From Alnus glutinosa (lineage: Eukaryota > Streptophyta > Magnoliopsida > Fagales > Betulaceae): DNA of 64,000 bases. The position numbers and the translations under genes are program-made. The notes beneath the pieces were generated by a model, which saw only the letters and a list, made by a program, of their open reading frames with translations, did not search any database and had not been told where the DNA came from. Numbering within the stretch: position 1 is the stretch's first letter; each line of letters opens with the position of its first letter. Where the stretch lies: NCBI RefSeq assembly GCF_958979055.1, contig NC_084898.1, positions 6,237,001-6,301,000 on the forward strand, in the 5' to 3' direction. This document shows positions 25,063 to 37,300 of this stretch, piece after piece.

Positions 25063-27920
25063 TTAGATGTAATTGGCTTGAACAATTTTCTTTGCTATGT
25101 ACTTCCCTAAATAATCATACCCGTGGAAGTACAGAGCTTCGATTTCTACTCTCTGACCACGCTGAACCATTACTGCCAGCTCTTCTCTATAGTTCTCCTG
25201 CCAAACACCCGTTTGTACTGTATCAAAAAAATTTCCAGAAGATAGGCTCAACCCTTAGGGAAAAATGAACAAGGTCCAAAGTTCTGTGGTGCTGGGTGGT
25301 TTACCTGTAAGATTTCTGAGGACATCAAGCTTTTAGCAATTTGCAGGTCCCGCTGCTTCAGTGGAACCATAGATTGTTCAGATATCAGCTGTAAATCATC
25401 TCCTCGAAGTCCCAACCATTTCGCATTGCAAGCTAAATGTGCATTTGGCATTGACATTTTACATTTTACTGAAGGAGAAAGTAGGGGCAATTTAGCATAT
25501 GATATAAGAAGAAAATTACCGTATCTGTATGCCTCCAGGCCCATCCCTATGCTTCCAAATTTGAAGGTGCAGAGTATAGCTAATCCGGCTGGATTCCTAT
25601 AAAGTTGTTTCTGGAAGTTACAAGTGAGTGCTAACAAGAAACTCTTGAAATGGCAAAGAGAAAAGGTTGCCCATACCAGTCAACCAGTGCTAAAATCGGC
25701 AAGTGCGGAAAGGCCCGACTCAATCGGTGAAGAAGAAACCTATGTTGAACCTCATAGTTAAGTTTGAGACCAATCCATAATGAAGCTACAATGGAAGATT
25801 TTAGGAAAGAAGCACCTAGCTATTGGAGCTTAAGCTCCAGTGGAGTTACTTAATCAAAACTTACCTTGTGGCAATATCTGGGTACCCTCTGGCCGTGATA
25901 AGAATGCTTGGAATTTGATTGAATATGCAGTCCTCTGCCAGCCGCTGGAATATTGCATGCTATACAAATGCAAGTACCCAGCATATTAATTGTTGCATGG
26001 AAAGTAGAAAGAGCCATCAGAAGGTGTTGATTGAAAATTTGAGCAAAGAAACTACTACCTTTTCCACTACAATGATGTACCGTGCATCTGTCTTCAAAAC
26101 CAACTTCTCTAGCAAACTCAGGTCACCAGAAATAGGATGCCCAGATGATCCACATGCAGAACAATCCACAACCTCTTGGTTTGGCTCCTATGCATGTTAC
26201 AAAGAGATGGAGCTGGAAAATCAGTTAAATATTGTACTCGTTTTTTCATCGCAAAGCAAAAGAAAGCAGTGTCTAATCATGAGTTATTTATGTATAAACA
26301 ACCAAAAACATTTGCTAATATGATCTGCTAAACAAATTTTCAGCTGATGTCACTACGCATCAGTGTAGAACACTTTCAGTGACCGATCTATATGCACGAG
26401 TTACGTGCACTGGGCATAATGACTAAAATGGGTTAAAAAACTTAAGAACTGCTCGTCTACACTATCAAGAAGAAGATTTGCTACACTTATGTGCCCGAAT
26501 TCATAGAGTGTAGGGTTGTGGGATCCACCTGCCCGGCTCCTTCCCCGGGCATGTGGGAGCTGCTCGAGGCAAGTGATTTCCGCAGCCCAAGTTGTGACAG
26601 AGTTTCAATGCAAATTGATGGTATAGAAGCATTAATAATTCTCAAAGACTTATTTATATGATAAATAACACAAGCTTGCTAAGCTAAGCAATTCAATCAC
26701 TAGATAACAAAGAAAGAAGCAGGTTAATTTATTGGATTGATTTCAAACATGAGTCATCATTTTCACTACAATTAATGAAACTAAAACCCAATTAGATAAT
26801 TAACGTGCCTGCAGCGACAGGCGCCCGGCAACAAGTCCTCGGCTAGATGCCATGATTCCAAGACTATATCGGCTGCACCGAAGCAATGCTACAACATCTG
26901 CTTATACACATTGACTGAATAACTTAGAAACAGCTAAATTATATGTAAATGAAATGAATTAAGAGAAAAATTAAAAGTCTTTTAAGATGATAAATACTGA
27001 GAAAACAAAATCGTAATAATCTAATTTAAAAATAATTATTAAACTTTTAGGAACTCTAATATAAAATTATTTAATAAAATCTAGAGGATCCTGATTCATA
27101 AAATGTCAGAAAACCACAAGCAATTAACCTTGGATTGTTCTGTTAACCTGCAATTGAGAGGTAAAATAATCCGGGGAATCACAAAGCAATTTGTAGAAGA
27201 GCTCCCTCTGCGTGACGCGTTTTTCTTGCACCAGAATCCGAAAGCACATCTCCATCACCTTCCACACTATCACGTAGAAAAACGTAAAATAAAAATAAAA
27301 TAATTATATTCGAGCTCATCATTGTAGAACTAGAAGCGGGAGATATTAATCCATTGGAATTAATACCTCGAATGAAGGCTTTAGCGGTATTGGCTCTCAT
27401 CAAAGACCTTGAGCAAAACGAGTGAGAGAGGAAAATCCATGACACTTGAGTCAACAGCCCTTGACTCACTCGGCTATTGCTCGAGTCTCTACTGATCTGT
27501 CAAATAATTGACAGAAAAATTTCAACTTAATGTCCGTTTGGTTGCTGAGAAAAAACCTAAACATTTTGTAAATTCAATTTTCCTCTCTAGTTTACTGAGG
27601 TTTCTCAGCAACCAAGCAAACGATATGCTAATCAAGCAGCACAATGAAATCAAAGACTGAATGATTGATAAAAGTACCAGAGACAGATCGGAAATTGCAG
27701 GAGCAGGAGCAGTCAAGATCCTGAGGAAATTCAGCACCGTCACTTCGATTCTCGCTCGAACCTGAACCAAAAAATTTCAAATTTGAACCAAACCAAAAAG
27801 AATGATCAATGACGATGATGAAGAAGAAGAAATTGTTACCTCAGAAGGAGGAACGATATCGGCGTAGCAAAGGTTTTGATCGGAGAAGAACCGCATCGAG
27901 GATTCACGTAGATCTTCCAT
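25063..27920 (-). CDS. SPO11-2: meiotic recombination protein SPO11-2
   Basis: SPO11-2 pairs with SPO11-1 and the MTOPVIB subunit to make the programmed double-strand breaks of meiosis, in the nucleus. Eleven exons on the minus strand: 27920-27840, 27761-27678, 27496-27367, 27266-27129, 26897-26809, 26187-26059, 25959-25865, 25739-25677, 25596-25520, 25432-25305 and 25197-25063, giving 382 residues, the length of the Arabidopsis protein within one. The start MEDLRESSMRFFSDQ fits the family. The DNA-cleaving tyrosine is Y123 in QRELFYKLLCDSPDYF. Toprim acids are E216 (IIVVEK) and D269 (LVDWNPAGL). The C-terminus is YLGKYIAKKIVQANYI. Intron 5 appears to use a GC donor; all others are GT-AG. No stops or frameshifts are seen, so it should be functional. 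Expression is expected in meiocytes; the sequence itself shows no regulatory site I can name. Confidence 0.95.
26188..26808. other. SPO11-2 intron 5 with an unclassified GC-rich repeat
   Basis: About 0.6 kb. A block at 26340-26620 with gcccggctcc and ccccgggcatg motifs looks like a dispersed repeat that inserted here; I cannot name its class. The segment 26690-26824, which covers the end of exon 5 and the start of this intron, is present again at 38855-38993. Confidence 0.45.
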
Positions 27921-28086
27921 TTTGTGGAGCGGACTGGACGTGTTCGCGGAGAAATTTGAAATTTGTGATTGGCGCGCAAAGCCAAGGGAAGTTAAGAACC
28001 GCTGATTGAAAGGGCGTTTTCAGATTCATGACCGATGATTACCCAACTACCCCAGTACCCCGTGTGGTGTATGCCCTGAAACTTTA

Positions 28087-29212
28087 AGGATACGTTTGGT
28101 ATTTTTATTTATTTTATTTTTAAAATAAACTATTAAAATAGAATATATAACTATTATTACTGAGTAAGTATTAAGTTGTTTGGTTTGTTTTTTATGTTTG
28201 GGAATATCCATTTCATAAAAATGCTTATCCGTCAAAATAAAGAATATTCTGCTAAAAAATAAGAGGAACGACTACTCCTTTCTAGTGGTAATAAGTTAAG
28301 AGTAATGCTTCACATCATCCTCTTATCCTCTCAAAATTGATGTGGCTCTTAAAATCACCATTGAATTTATGATAGATCATTATTGAATTTTGATCAAATG
28401 GTGATTATTATTCTTTGGGTTTAATGTTCATTATCTCATGTGGTTGAAGAACTTTATAAATGTCACATCGTTTTCAAATCGTATTGTAGATAGTACCTTT
28501 ATTATAATTAAAAACTAAGAAGGTACTCTCGTTCAACTTCTGTCCATCAAACTCATAGAAGTTCACGTTAAACCAATCAGAAGTGGCCTATTCACCATGT
28601 TCCTCGATCATTAAAAATTAAAAACTAAAAACAGTTAAAAATAATATTTTTTTTTCATGGATCGTGGAATAAACCACTGGAATGGATGTAATAATCATTC
28701 CTTTGTTTGGTATGGATCTATTCCTTGGAATAATTATTCCAATAGGAATAATTATTCACTTACGAAGAGGAATACCTATTCCTCTAATTTTTTTAGAAGA
28801 ATAGTTATTCCTAAAGAAATAAATTACATTTTCTAGAAAAAATTACTCATTATTTTCTATTTTTTCTCAATTTTTTTTTTTTTTTTTAAAAAAAGAAAAA
28901 AACTTAAACCCCCCTTTACAGTGGCTAGTCGGCGAGCCACATATGGAGCCAGGGGTGGTACGACCACCCCCGGAACATTTGGTGGTGGCCAACCATCCAC
29001 TAGTTTTCAAAATTTGTTTTTATTTTTGTTTTTTAAAAAAATAAATAATGTGGGGTTTTTTTTTTAGTTATTTTGATTGGATTTCAATTAAAGTATATGA
29101 GTTGTTACCAAACTAAAGAGTAGGAATAACCATTCCATTCCACTCTCTTTTATTTTCGATAATAACTATTTCATTTTCCAATAAAATCATCATTCCGCAA
29201 ATTAAACGAGGC
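28087..29212. mobile_element. PIF/Harbinger-like element upstream of SPO11-2
   Basis: The ends are AGGATACGTTTGGTA and the complement of GCCTCGTTTAATTTGCGGAA, with TTA on each side (28084-28086 and 29213-29215). Subterminal ATTCC/GGAAT inverted motifs match the 3.1-5.4 kb element. The centre at about 28910-29005 is GC-rich (GGCTAGTCGGCGAGCC, GGGGTGGTACGACCACCCCC). No coding capacity. It lies about 165 bp upstream of the SPO11-2 start codon, so it may affect the promoter. Confidence 0.6.
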
Positions 29213-29215
29213 TTA

Positions 29216-29522
29216 ATAGTCATTTGGATTTCATTTTTTTCTTCATTTCTCCTCTCTTTGTTTTGTTTCTAATTTTCACATGATATCATAGAGTAAGTCG
29301 ATCTCTAAGAGTCAATTTTCTTGATATCATAGAGTAAGTCGATCTCTAAGAGTCAATTTTCTTGCCTACACCAACCATCTTAGACCAATGTACACCTTGG
29401 CTTGTCGGTGAGACGAGCCTCTGGTCTGACCTTGCGGCGAGTCTCTGCCAATCAATATGTTCAACTCAGCTTAAGTACTCCTAATTAATCGCGACTACTT
29501 TCTACACTATTATTTTCCTTAT

Positions 29523-29563
<41 letters not shown>

Positions 29564-29780
29564 TAGAGATGAAAGGTCCAAAAAGATATTATTTCATGCA
29601 ATTATGGTTTTGCATAGTCAATATGTTAATTATAATAACAATGAAAAAATTAAGGTAAAAGAAAATTGTAAACTTGGTCAATATGTTATATTGCCATGTA
29701 ATATGAGTGTGTAGTTGTCTCATATATATTAATTACTATTAGTTTTTTATTAATTATTTTCCTTCTTAAAATAAATTTAG
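29216..29780. repeat. segment duplicated from the neprosin gene intron 3 region
   Basis: It matches 36095-36620: 'gtcatttggatt', 'ttttcacatgatatcatag', 'accaatgtacaccttggctt', 'gagatgaaaggtccaaaaa', 'gcaattatggttttgcatag' occur in the same order in both. This copy carries an extra internal 41-bp tandem duplication near 29300-29364 and a GA microsatellite at 29526-29560. Confidence 0.8.
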
Positions 29781-30454
29781 AAGGTAAATCTGATTCTACC
29801 TTGTCAATGTGAGTGAAATTTAGAAGGTAAATACGATTATTTTTTTGACAATAGGTAAATACGATTTTGCCTTCTCAATGTGAGTGCATATACATTCATA
29901 CGAATAAAGAACAAATTAAGAACCTACTTACATGCACTTGACAAATATAGGCTCGTTTGGCAAATCGGTTTCTTTTTTATTTTTAAATTTTAAATTTTTT
30001 TAATTTAAAAAAAAAACTGTTTTTGAAATAAAAACACAGAGAATAATTTTCCGTCGTTTTTACACTAAAAATGAATTTTGCAAGCTGTTTACGAAATAGT
30101 TTTTGAAAACAAAAAATTGGTCTAATTTCGTTTGGACAACAGTTTTGAAAACAATTTCTCTTCTCACACAGTGATTTATTAGAAAATTGGCAACAAGCCT
30201 ATGTCACCAATACCGAAAAATAAGCTGAATTTGGGACACAAAACCAATTTAAATGGTCAAAAAAGAAATATATGTATTAATAAATGTATGTATATATATT
30301 AATAAAAATAACTTAGTATATTAGTTTTTAAGTAACAATTGTGAATTGGTTGTGCGTGTATGTATAATGCCATAAATTTTATGTATATTCAATAATTTAT
30401 GTTATATACTTATGATATAAGTATATATATATGCTATAAGGATATATATATATA
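29781..30454. other. AT-rich intergenic DNA
   Basis: Short repeats and TA-rich runs, no gene. A small direct repeat 'aaatttagaaggtaaat' recurs around 29774-29870. Confidence 0.35.
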
Positions 30455-30728
30455 GTTCCAACTTAGAATTTGCATAGAATTATGACACGTGGTGTGAACT
30501 CATAATTTTTAAATGCAGAACCGGGTTTTTAAGTAAAAAAATCGGTGAATTTTAAAGGTTGAATCGGTTTTGTCATTATTTTAATAAATTTATTATGCTA
30601 TAATAAAAAGATCATGGGTGTGAAACTTTATGAGACAAAAATAAACACTTTTTCGCATTATGGTATCAAGTGTCATTATAGCCGCATTAAGTTGTGAGAT
30701 TTTTTTTTTTTTTTTTAAATTATAATTA

Positions 30729-30791
<63 letters not shown>

Positions 30792-31665
30792 AACCGAGTT
30801 CCAACTTAGAATTAACATAGAATTATGATACGTGGCTTGAACCCATAATTTTTAAACACTGAACTGGTCTTTTAAGTAAAAGACCGGTGAATTTTAAAGG
30901 TTGAACCGGTTTTGTTATGGGTTTAATAAATTTATTATGCTTTAATAAAAAGATCATGAGTGTGAAACTTCATAAGATCAAAATAAAGACTTTTTCGCAT
31001 TATAGCATTAAGTGTCATTATAGCCGCATTAAGTGGTGAGATTTTTTTTTTAAAATTATAATTAAAAACATCATATATATATATATATACAGCCGAGTAT
31101 TAACTTAGAATTGGCATAGAATTACGACACGTGACGTGAACCATACTTTTTAAACACTAAATCGGTCTTTTAAGTACAAAACCGGTGAATTTTAAATGTT
31201 GAACCGATTTTGTCATGATTTTAATAAATTTATTATACTTTACTGAAAAGATCATGGGTGTGAAACTTCATGAGACCAAAATAAAGATTTTTTTTTTCGC
31301 ATTATAACATTAAGTGGGGAGATTTTAAAATTATAATAAAAAACATCATATTATATCATATATAAAAGCTGAGTATTAACTTAGAATTGGCAAAGAATTA
31401 CAACACGTGGCCGAACCCATACTTTTAAAATACTGAACCCGTATTTTAAGTAAGAAAACCGATAAATTTTAAAGGTTGAACCGGTTTTATTATGATTTTA
31501 ATAAATTTATTATGCTTTAATGAAAAGATCATGAGTGCGAAACTTCATGAGACCAAAATAATGACCTTTCACTTTATAGCATTAAGTGTCATTATAGCTG
31601 CATTAAGTGGTGAGAATTTTATTTTATTTTTAAAAAAAATTATAATTAAAACATCATATCATATA
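30455..31665. repeat. four-unit tandem array, unit about 275-345 bp
   Basis: Units start at about 30455, 30797, 31096 and 31371. Each reads, in order, 'aacttagaatt..catagaatta', 'acacgtg', 'gaaccggttttgt', 'aataaatttattatgct', 'aaaagatcatg', 'gtgaaacttcat', 'gcattaagtg' and an AT-rich linker. Unit 1 ends in an (AC)n run at 30736-30774 followed by (AT)n, which accounts for its greater length. AT-rich and non-coding. Confidence 0.85.
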
Positions 31666-31700
31666 ATTTTACACGCATTTTTTAACCTATAGTAAAATGT

Positions 31701-31934
31701 AAGACAGAAATTTCCTACAAACTGATTTGTAAAAAATTTTATACAACCTACATATAAGATTGACATGTGTCCCTCGACATGTGAGAATCATATGTTGTTT
31801 TAATAAAATGTGCTTCTCACATACTATTTTAATAGCATTAATAGAAAAACATGTAAAAAAAAAGACACATGTCATTCTTATATGTGGGTTGTACAAAATT
31901 TCCTACAAACCGGTTTCTAGAAAATTTCTGTCTT
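31701..31934. mobile_element. MITE with AAGACAGAAATTT inverted ends
   Basis: The left end AAGACAGAAATTT is matched by AAATTTCTGTCTT at the right. 'cctacaaactgatttgta' pairs with 'tacaaaccggtttctag', and the arms continue through 'gacatgtg' and 'cacatgtc'. About 234 bp, non-coding. Confidence 0.65.
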
Positions 31935-32357
31935 AAAAAGTATGATGAAGATGTGTTTAAATTCTGAAATTAATCAAGAATCTTGCGCATTATGAGCTAG
32001 TATATTATAGTTTAAGAGTATATCGAAAAATGTATGCTATATGTTATAAGCTATAAATATATGCTATAATGCTATACGTTATAATTTATAAATATATTAA
32101 ATAATTTGTGATATATGTTATACAATTTATCATTAATGTCATAAGTACACTAATATTAATATGACTATGTAAATAATTAAATATAATATATTATGTATGT
32201 ATATATGCATAAGCATAAAATATATAATTATATCTATAACAATATCTTAAACTATAATATACTAGCTCATAATGCGCGAGATTCTTGATTAATTTCAGAA
32301 TTTAAACACATCTTCACCATACTTTTTAAGATAGAAATTTTTTATAAATCGGTTTGT
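31900..32357. repeat. foldback with about 115-base arms
   Basis: The left arm (31900-32016) and right arm (32246-32357) are near-perfect complements, including CTTAAAAAGTATG with CATACTTTTTAAG and GCGCATTATGAGCTAG with CTAGCTCATAATGCGC. The spacer is about 230 bases of A/T. The left arm overlaps the right end of the preceding MITE, so a third copy of the same end lies at 32329-32357. Confidence 0.8.
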
Positions 32358-32551
32358 AGAAAGTTTTCGGTGTTTTATAAATCACCATTAAATTTATGAT
32401 AGATCATTATTGGAAGTAAATAACAATATATATAATATCTTTCTTGACGGTGGAAGAAAAACAAATAAGACTAAATGAAAACACTGAAAACTGTTTTCGG
32501 AAATATTTATAAAAATGGTTTACCAGTACATAAACATGTTTTGCTATTTCG

Positions 32552-32582
<31 letters not shown>

Positions 32583-32742
32583 ACAATCATAATTGCAAGT
32601 ACACCATTTTCTGTTTCCAAAACAATACCAAACATGCATGCCCAAAATTAAAATGGCGTACGTGCAATTATGACTCTGGATTTTTAGCGTTAATATATAT
32701 ATATACAAACATATATGATGAAACTAAGGAACATATCAAACC

Positions 32743-33903
32743 ATGGCACGTAGAGTGATAACAGGTTTGATAATGACTCCATTTTTGGTTTTGTTATCTC
32801 TGTCTTTCTGCAGCAGCACTCGATTTGAAGGTAGAAAAAGTGTGGAAGATCTTGAAATAGACAGACAACTCAAGATTCTGAACAAGCCCTACGTCAAAAG
32901 CATTAAGGTATTTGCTTAATTCACTTAACTTTTTATTTTTTCTTTTTAAGTGTATGCTTTACTTCATAACCCAAGAAAAGAGCCTTTTTGGGATTGCTTT
33001 GAGTTTGCTTTTAATAAAAAAAATACTTCTTTGACTTTCTTGCTTGGTTTTTTTTTTTGTAAAAAAAACTCTTATATTTCTCAACGCAATTTTAAACATG
33101 CCGATCAAAAGAAGTATCTGGATATATACAAAGAGGGAATGAAATTGAATGCGTTATTTTTCAGACCGAAGAAGGTGATATCTATGACTGCATTGATATC
33201 CATAAACAACCGGCCTTTGATCATCCTTTGCTTGAGAATCATAGTATTCAGGTAAAATCTCATAGTTATATGCTTACACTACAAAAATACAAGCATTTTG
33301 ACGCGTGTCTACAGTACCTGTTACTGTAGACACGCACCCAATTTGACACGTGTCTTTGGAGACACGTGTCTAATTGTACAGCCGTCACAAATTAACACGT
33401 GAATACACGTGTCAAACTGTTATTTTTTTTTTTTTCCAAATATAATTTTTTTAATTAAATAGAATTTCAACAATTGGACACGCGTATTAAATACACGCGT
33501 CCAATTGGACACGTGTATTTGGACACGTGTATTAAATACATGTGTCAAACTGTTATTTTTTTCCAAATATAATTTTTTTTAATTAAATAGAATTTCAACA
33601 ATTAGACACGCGTATTAAATACACGCGTCCAATTTGACACGTGTATTTAATACACGTGTCCAATTGGATACGTGTATTCAATACACGTGTCAAACTGTTA
33701 TTTTTTTCCAAATATAATTTTTTTTATTATTAAATAGAATTTCAACAATTAGACACGCGTATTAAATACGCGTGTCAAACTGTTATTTTTTTTCAAATAT
33801 AATTTTTTTTATTAAATAGAGTTTTAACAATTGGGGACGTGTATTTAAATACACGTCCCGATATCGGAAATGGGTAGCAGGAAGCTACCCATTTTCGATC
33901 TGG

Positions 33904-33958
<55 letters not shown>

Positions 33959-34237
33959 CACAGCCGCACCGGCTAGCTTCCGGCCACCGCACATCAGCCC
34001 TTCCCGCCTGTGAGACGCCCTCTCTTTACCTCTCTCTGCTCGGTTCTCGGTCTCTCTCTCTCTCCCTCTCTCTCTCTCTCTCGCTCTCCGTCACAGCCAC
34101 ACCGGACAGCTTTCGGCCACCGCGCATCTGCCCTTCCCGACGGTGAGACGCCCTCTCTCCACCTCTCTCTGCTCGGTTCTCGGTCTCTCTCTCTCTCTCT
34201 CTCTACCTTTCTCTCTCTATCTCTCTCTTCCTCTCTA

Positions 34238-34287
<50 letters not shown>

Positions 34288-34313
34288 TCTCTGTGTATCC
34301 CTCTCTGTATCTC

Positions 34314-34352
<39 letters not shown>

Positions 34353-37300
34353 CTCTCCCTATCTCTCTCTGCCGCTCTCTGTATCTCCGTCTGGCAAGGT
34401 CCTCCTTGCTCATTTTCGAGTCTTAGCTAAGACTCGAAATAAACAATAACAATAAATTTAAATAAACAATAACAGAATTAAATTGGAAAAAAAATTCTAA
34501 ATTGAAGTTTTTATTTATTAACCCAAATAAATTTAAATAAACAATAACAGAATTAACCTGAAAAAAAAATTCTAAATTGAAGTTTTTATTTAATTAAATT
34601 TTTTATTTAATTATTTAATTGTATTTTTAAATTAATTTAAAAATACAATTAAATAATTAAATAAAAAATTCATTTAAATGAAAATTTCAATTTGAATTTT
34701 TTTTAAAAAAAAATAGGTTTGGCACGTGTATTTTCATACAGGTGTCAAACCGTTTGACACGTGTATTTTAATACACGTGTCAAACTGTGCAGTTAGTGAC
34801 TTGCACATCTGACACGCGTCTCACGCGTGTCAAACTGCACGTGTCAAACTGTTTGACACGTGTACAACACTGTACACGTGTCAAAATGCACGTGGCAATT
34901 TGTAATTTTTTTTGTAGTTAACTATTAATTTCATATATATTGGAAACATACAACCTTTTTGCAGATGAAACCTAGTGCTTTCCCGAAGAAAGTGGTGAAT
35001 GCAACTTCACCTGCAGCCAGGCCTTCTGCAAAAGGGTTGAGTAAATTAGGCTGCCCATTCGGTACCGTTCCCATCAAGAGGGTTCGAAAGGAAGACTTGA
35101 TAGGGGCTAAAATGTTCATGGAAAACACTCATCCAACAGAGACTGAGACCTTTGCTGCATATCATGTTAGTCATTCTTTTCTAATTATCATCATTCCTGG
35201 TTGGTTTATTTTTTTGTTTCTTATTATTAATTAGAAACCAGTAGGTTCCCTCGAAAATTTTGCCAGTCGTTGTCAATAAAGATTAAGGAAAATACAATAT
35301 CAACATTATCATTCGGAGCCAACATGCTACATCTTTCCTTTATTTGATTTGAGTACAAGGCTCTATTTATAAAGCACGCTCTTTATGTAATTTGAATAAT
35401 TTCAAGTACAAACATTTTCTTTTGATTAGGGTTAACAAATCACTTAACTACTATAATCAAATCATCTGAATTCCTTAATTTATGGGATATAAATTAACAA
35501 TTATCTCAAAAAATTTCTATCCTTTAACAAGGAGGTGCACTATAGTAGCTGCAATCAGCCACTATATGTATAAAAAAAGGTTTTTGGGCATTGGGAAGGA
35601 AACTTCTTTGAGGCATTTTGTCATTGCTTGCTTAGGTGGGACACAAGAAGGATTTGTTTTGCTGTTTTTCTTCAAACAAATGAGAAGGAAATTACATGAT
35701 CTCAATTTCTTAGCATTACATAATTGTTTATGTTTAAAAAATAAAGAAAAAATGTCCTTAAAAATATAAATTAAAATGGTATTATAAGTGTTAGAATATA
35801 TTTCCATATACTTGTGATTGCGATCAAATCCTTACGATTTAATTTTCTTATTTATATTATTCACCTACCACATTTTTTCTTTAAATGTGGATATTTAATT
35901 GATATTGTAGACATTATCAAGAACAATTAAGAGCAAAAATGTAGTCTCTAAGGCTTTAACTTGTGGGTGTAAGTTATAAACCGAGCCACGTAAATGTTTT
36001 GTATTTATTATTTATTATTCCCTTTAATTTTCCTTACATTTATGAATTTCTTCATGGTATCAGAGGCATTAGCTAACGCCAATATTCCAACCCTAATGGT
36101 CATTTGGATTCCATTTTTTTTTTCTTCTTTTCTCCTCTCTTTATTTTGTTTATAATTTTCACATGATATCATAGAACCAATCGATCTATAAGAGAGTCCA
36201 TTTTCTTGCCTACACCACCCACCTTGCCAACCATCTTAATTAGACCAATGTACACCTTGGCTTGCCTATGAGATGAGCCTCTGATCTGACCCAGTGGCGA
36301 GTCTCTGCCAATCAATGTCTTCAACTCTGCTTAAGCTCTCCTAATTAATCACAACTAGCTACTTTCTACACTATTCTAATTTCCGTATTATATAGAGAAA
36401 AAAAAACCTAGAGATGAAAGGTCCAAAAATATATTTCATGCAATTATGGTTTTGCATAGTCAATATGTTAAATTAATAACAATGGAAAAATCAAGGTAAA
36501 AGAAAATTATAAACTTAGTAAATATATTATATTGCGTCATGTAATATGAATGTGTAGCTGTCTCATATATTAATTACCATTAGTTTTTTTTTATTAATTT
36601 TTTTGCTTCTTAAAAGAATTAATATAATCTCTAATATTGCTTTCGATCATGATCTATCTTTTCTCCATTTAATTCCTTTGATGTTGTTTGTAGTATGCAA
36701 AAAAAATATTAGCAAGCAGTCCAGGCAAAAACTATTTGGGAGCCGCCGCAGAAGTCAATATACAAAATCCACAAGCAAAGGATAATCAATTCAGTCAAGC
36801 ATTTGTGCAGATCAAAAGTGGCCCTGGTGTTGAAGTTAATACCATTCAATTTGGATGGATGGTAATTCTATTGCTATGTTAATGCATCTCTTGCTTCCAT
36901 TATTCTTTCTACTTCTGATTTAATTTTCTTGGTAAAATTTTCAGGTATATCCAAAAATATTTGGTGATAATAACACACGAACCTTTACCTCATGGACTGT
37001 AAGCCTCGAATTTTATTTATCTTCAACAATTCTTAATATATATATATATCACTTTGTTCCACTCAATATTTATACGTATCATGTGTATTTTTTCAGGCAG
37101 GTAAAGATGGTTGTTTCAATATCTTGTGCCCAGGTTTTGTTCAAATTAGCACAAAATATCCTCTTGGTTATGTTCTCGGTAATTCCATTTATGGAGGCGA
37201 ACAATTTGCAATTTTTTGCATCATATTCAAGGTATATATAGTCTTGTATCAATTTTTTTTTATCCATGTTTTGTTTTTTGGGATATTTTTGCATCTATTA

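Larger units (their letters stand above)
33277..34918. mobile_element. CACTA-like non-autonomous transposon in neprosin intron 2
   Basis: It begins CACTACAAAAATAC, and its right end, TTTTTTTTGTAGT, is the complement. Subterminal DNA on both sides carries many copies of GACACGTGTC, ACACGCGTGTC and close variants in both directions, as in En/Spm-type elements. The interior has CT microsatellites (33906-33956 and 34180-34370), an approximately 130-bp tandem duplication (33957-34087 and 34088-34200, with CACCGC and CGGTTCTCGGTCTCT landmarks) and a perfect palindrome at 34597-34670. No transposase. The target duplication is unclear because the last G of the right end seems lost. Confidence 0.65.

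Noticed and set aside
33994..34430. Arg/Glu-rich and Ser/Leu-rich open frames on opposite strands (about 139 residues each)
   Set aside because: They are translations of a CT/GA microsatellite inside a CACTA-like insert, with no domain and no splice support.
34959..35234. Independent 91-residue plus-strand gene
   Set aside because: It is exon 3 of the neprosin gene read through its donor site into the intron.
35789..36054. Complete Copia element in neprosin intron 3
   Set aside because: Only one LTR and a primer site are present, with no gag-pol and no second LTR in the intron.
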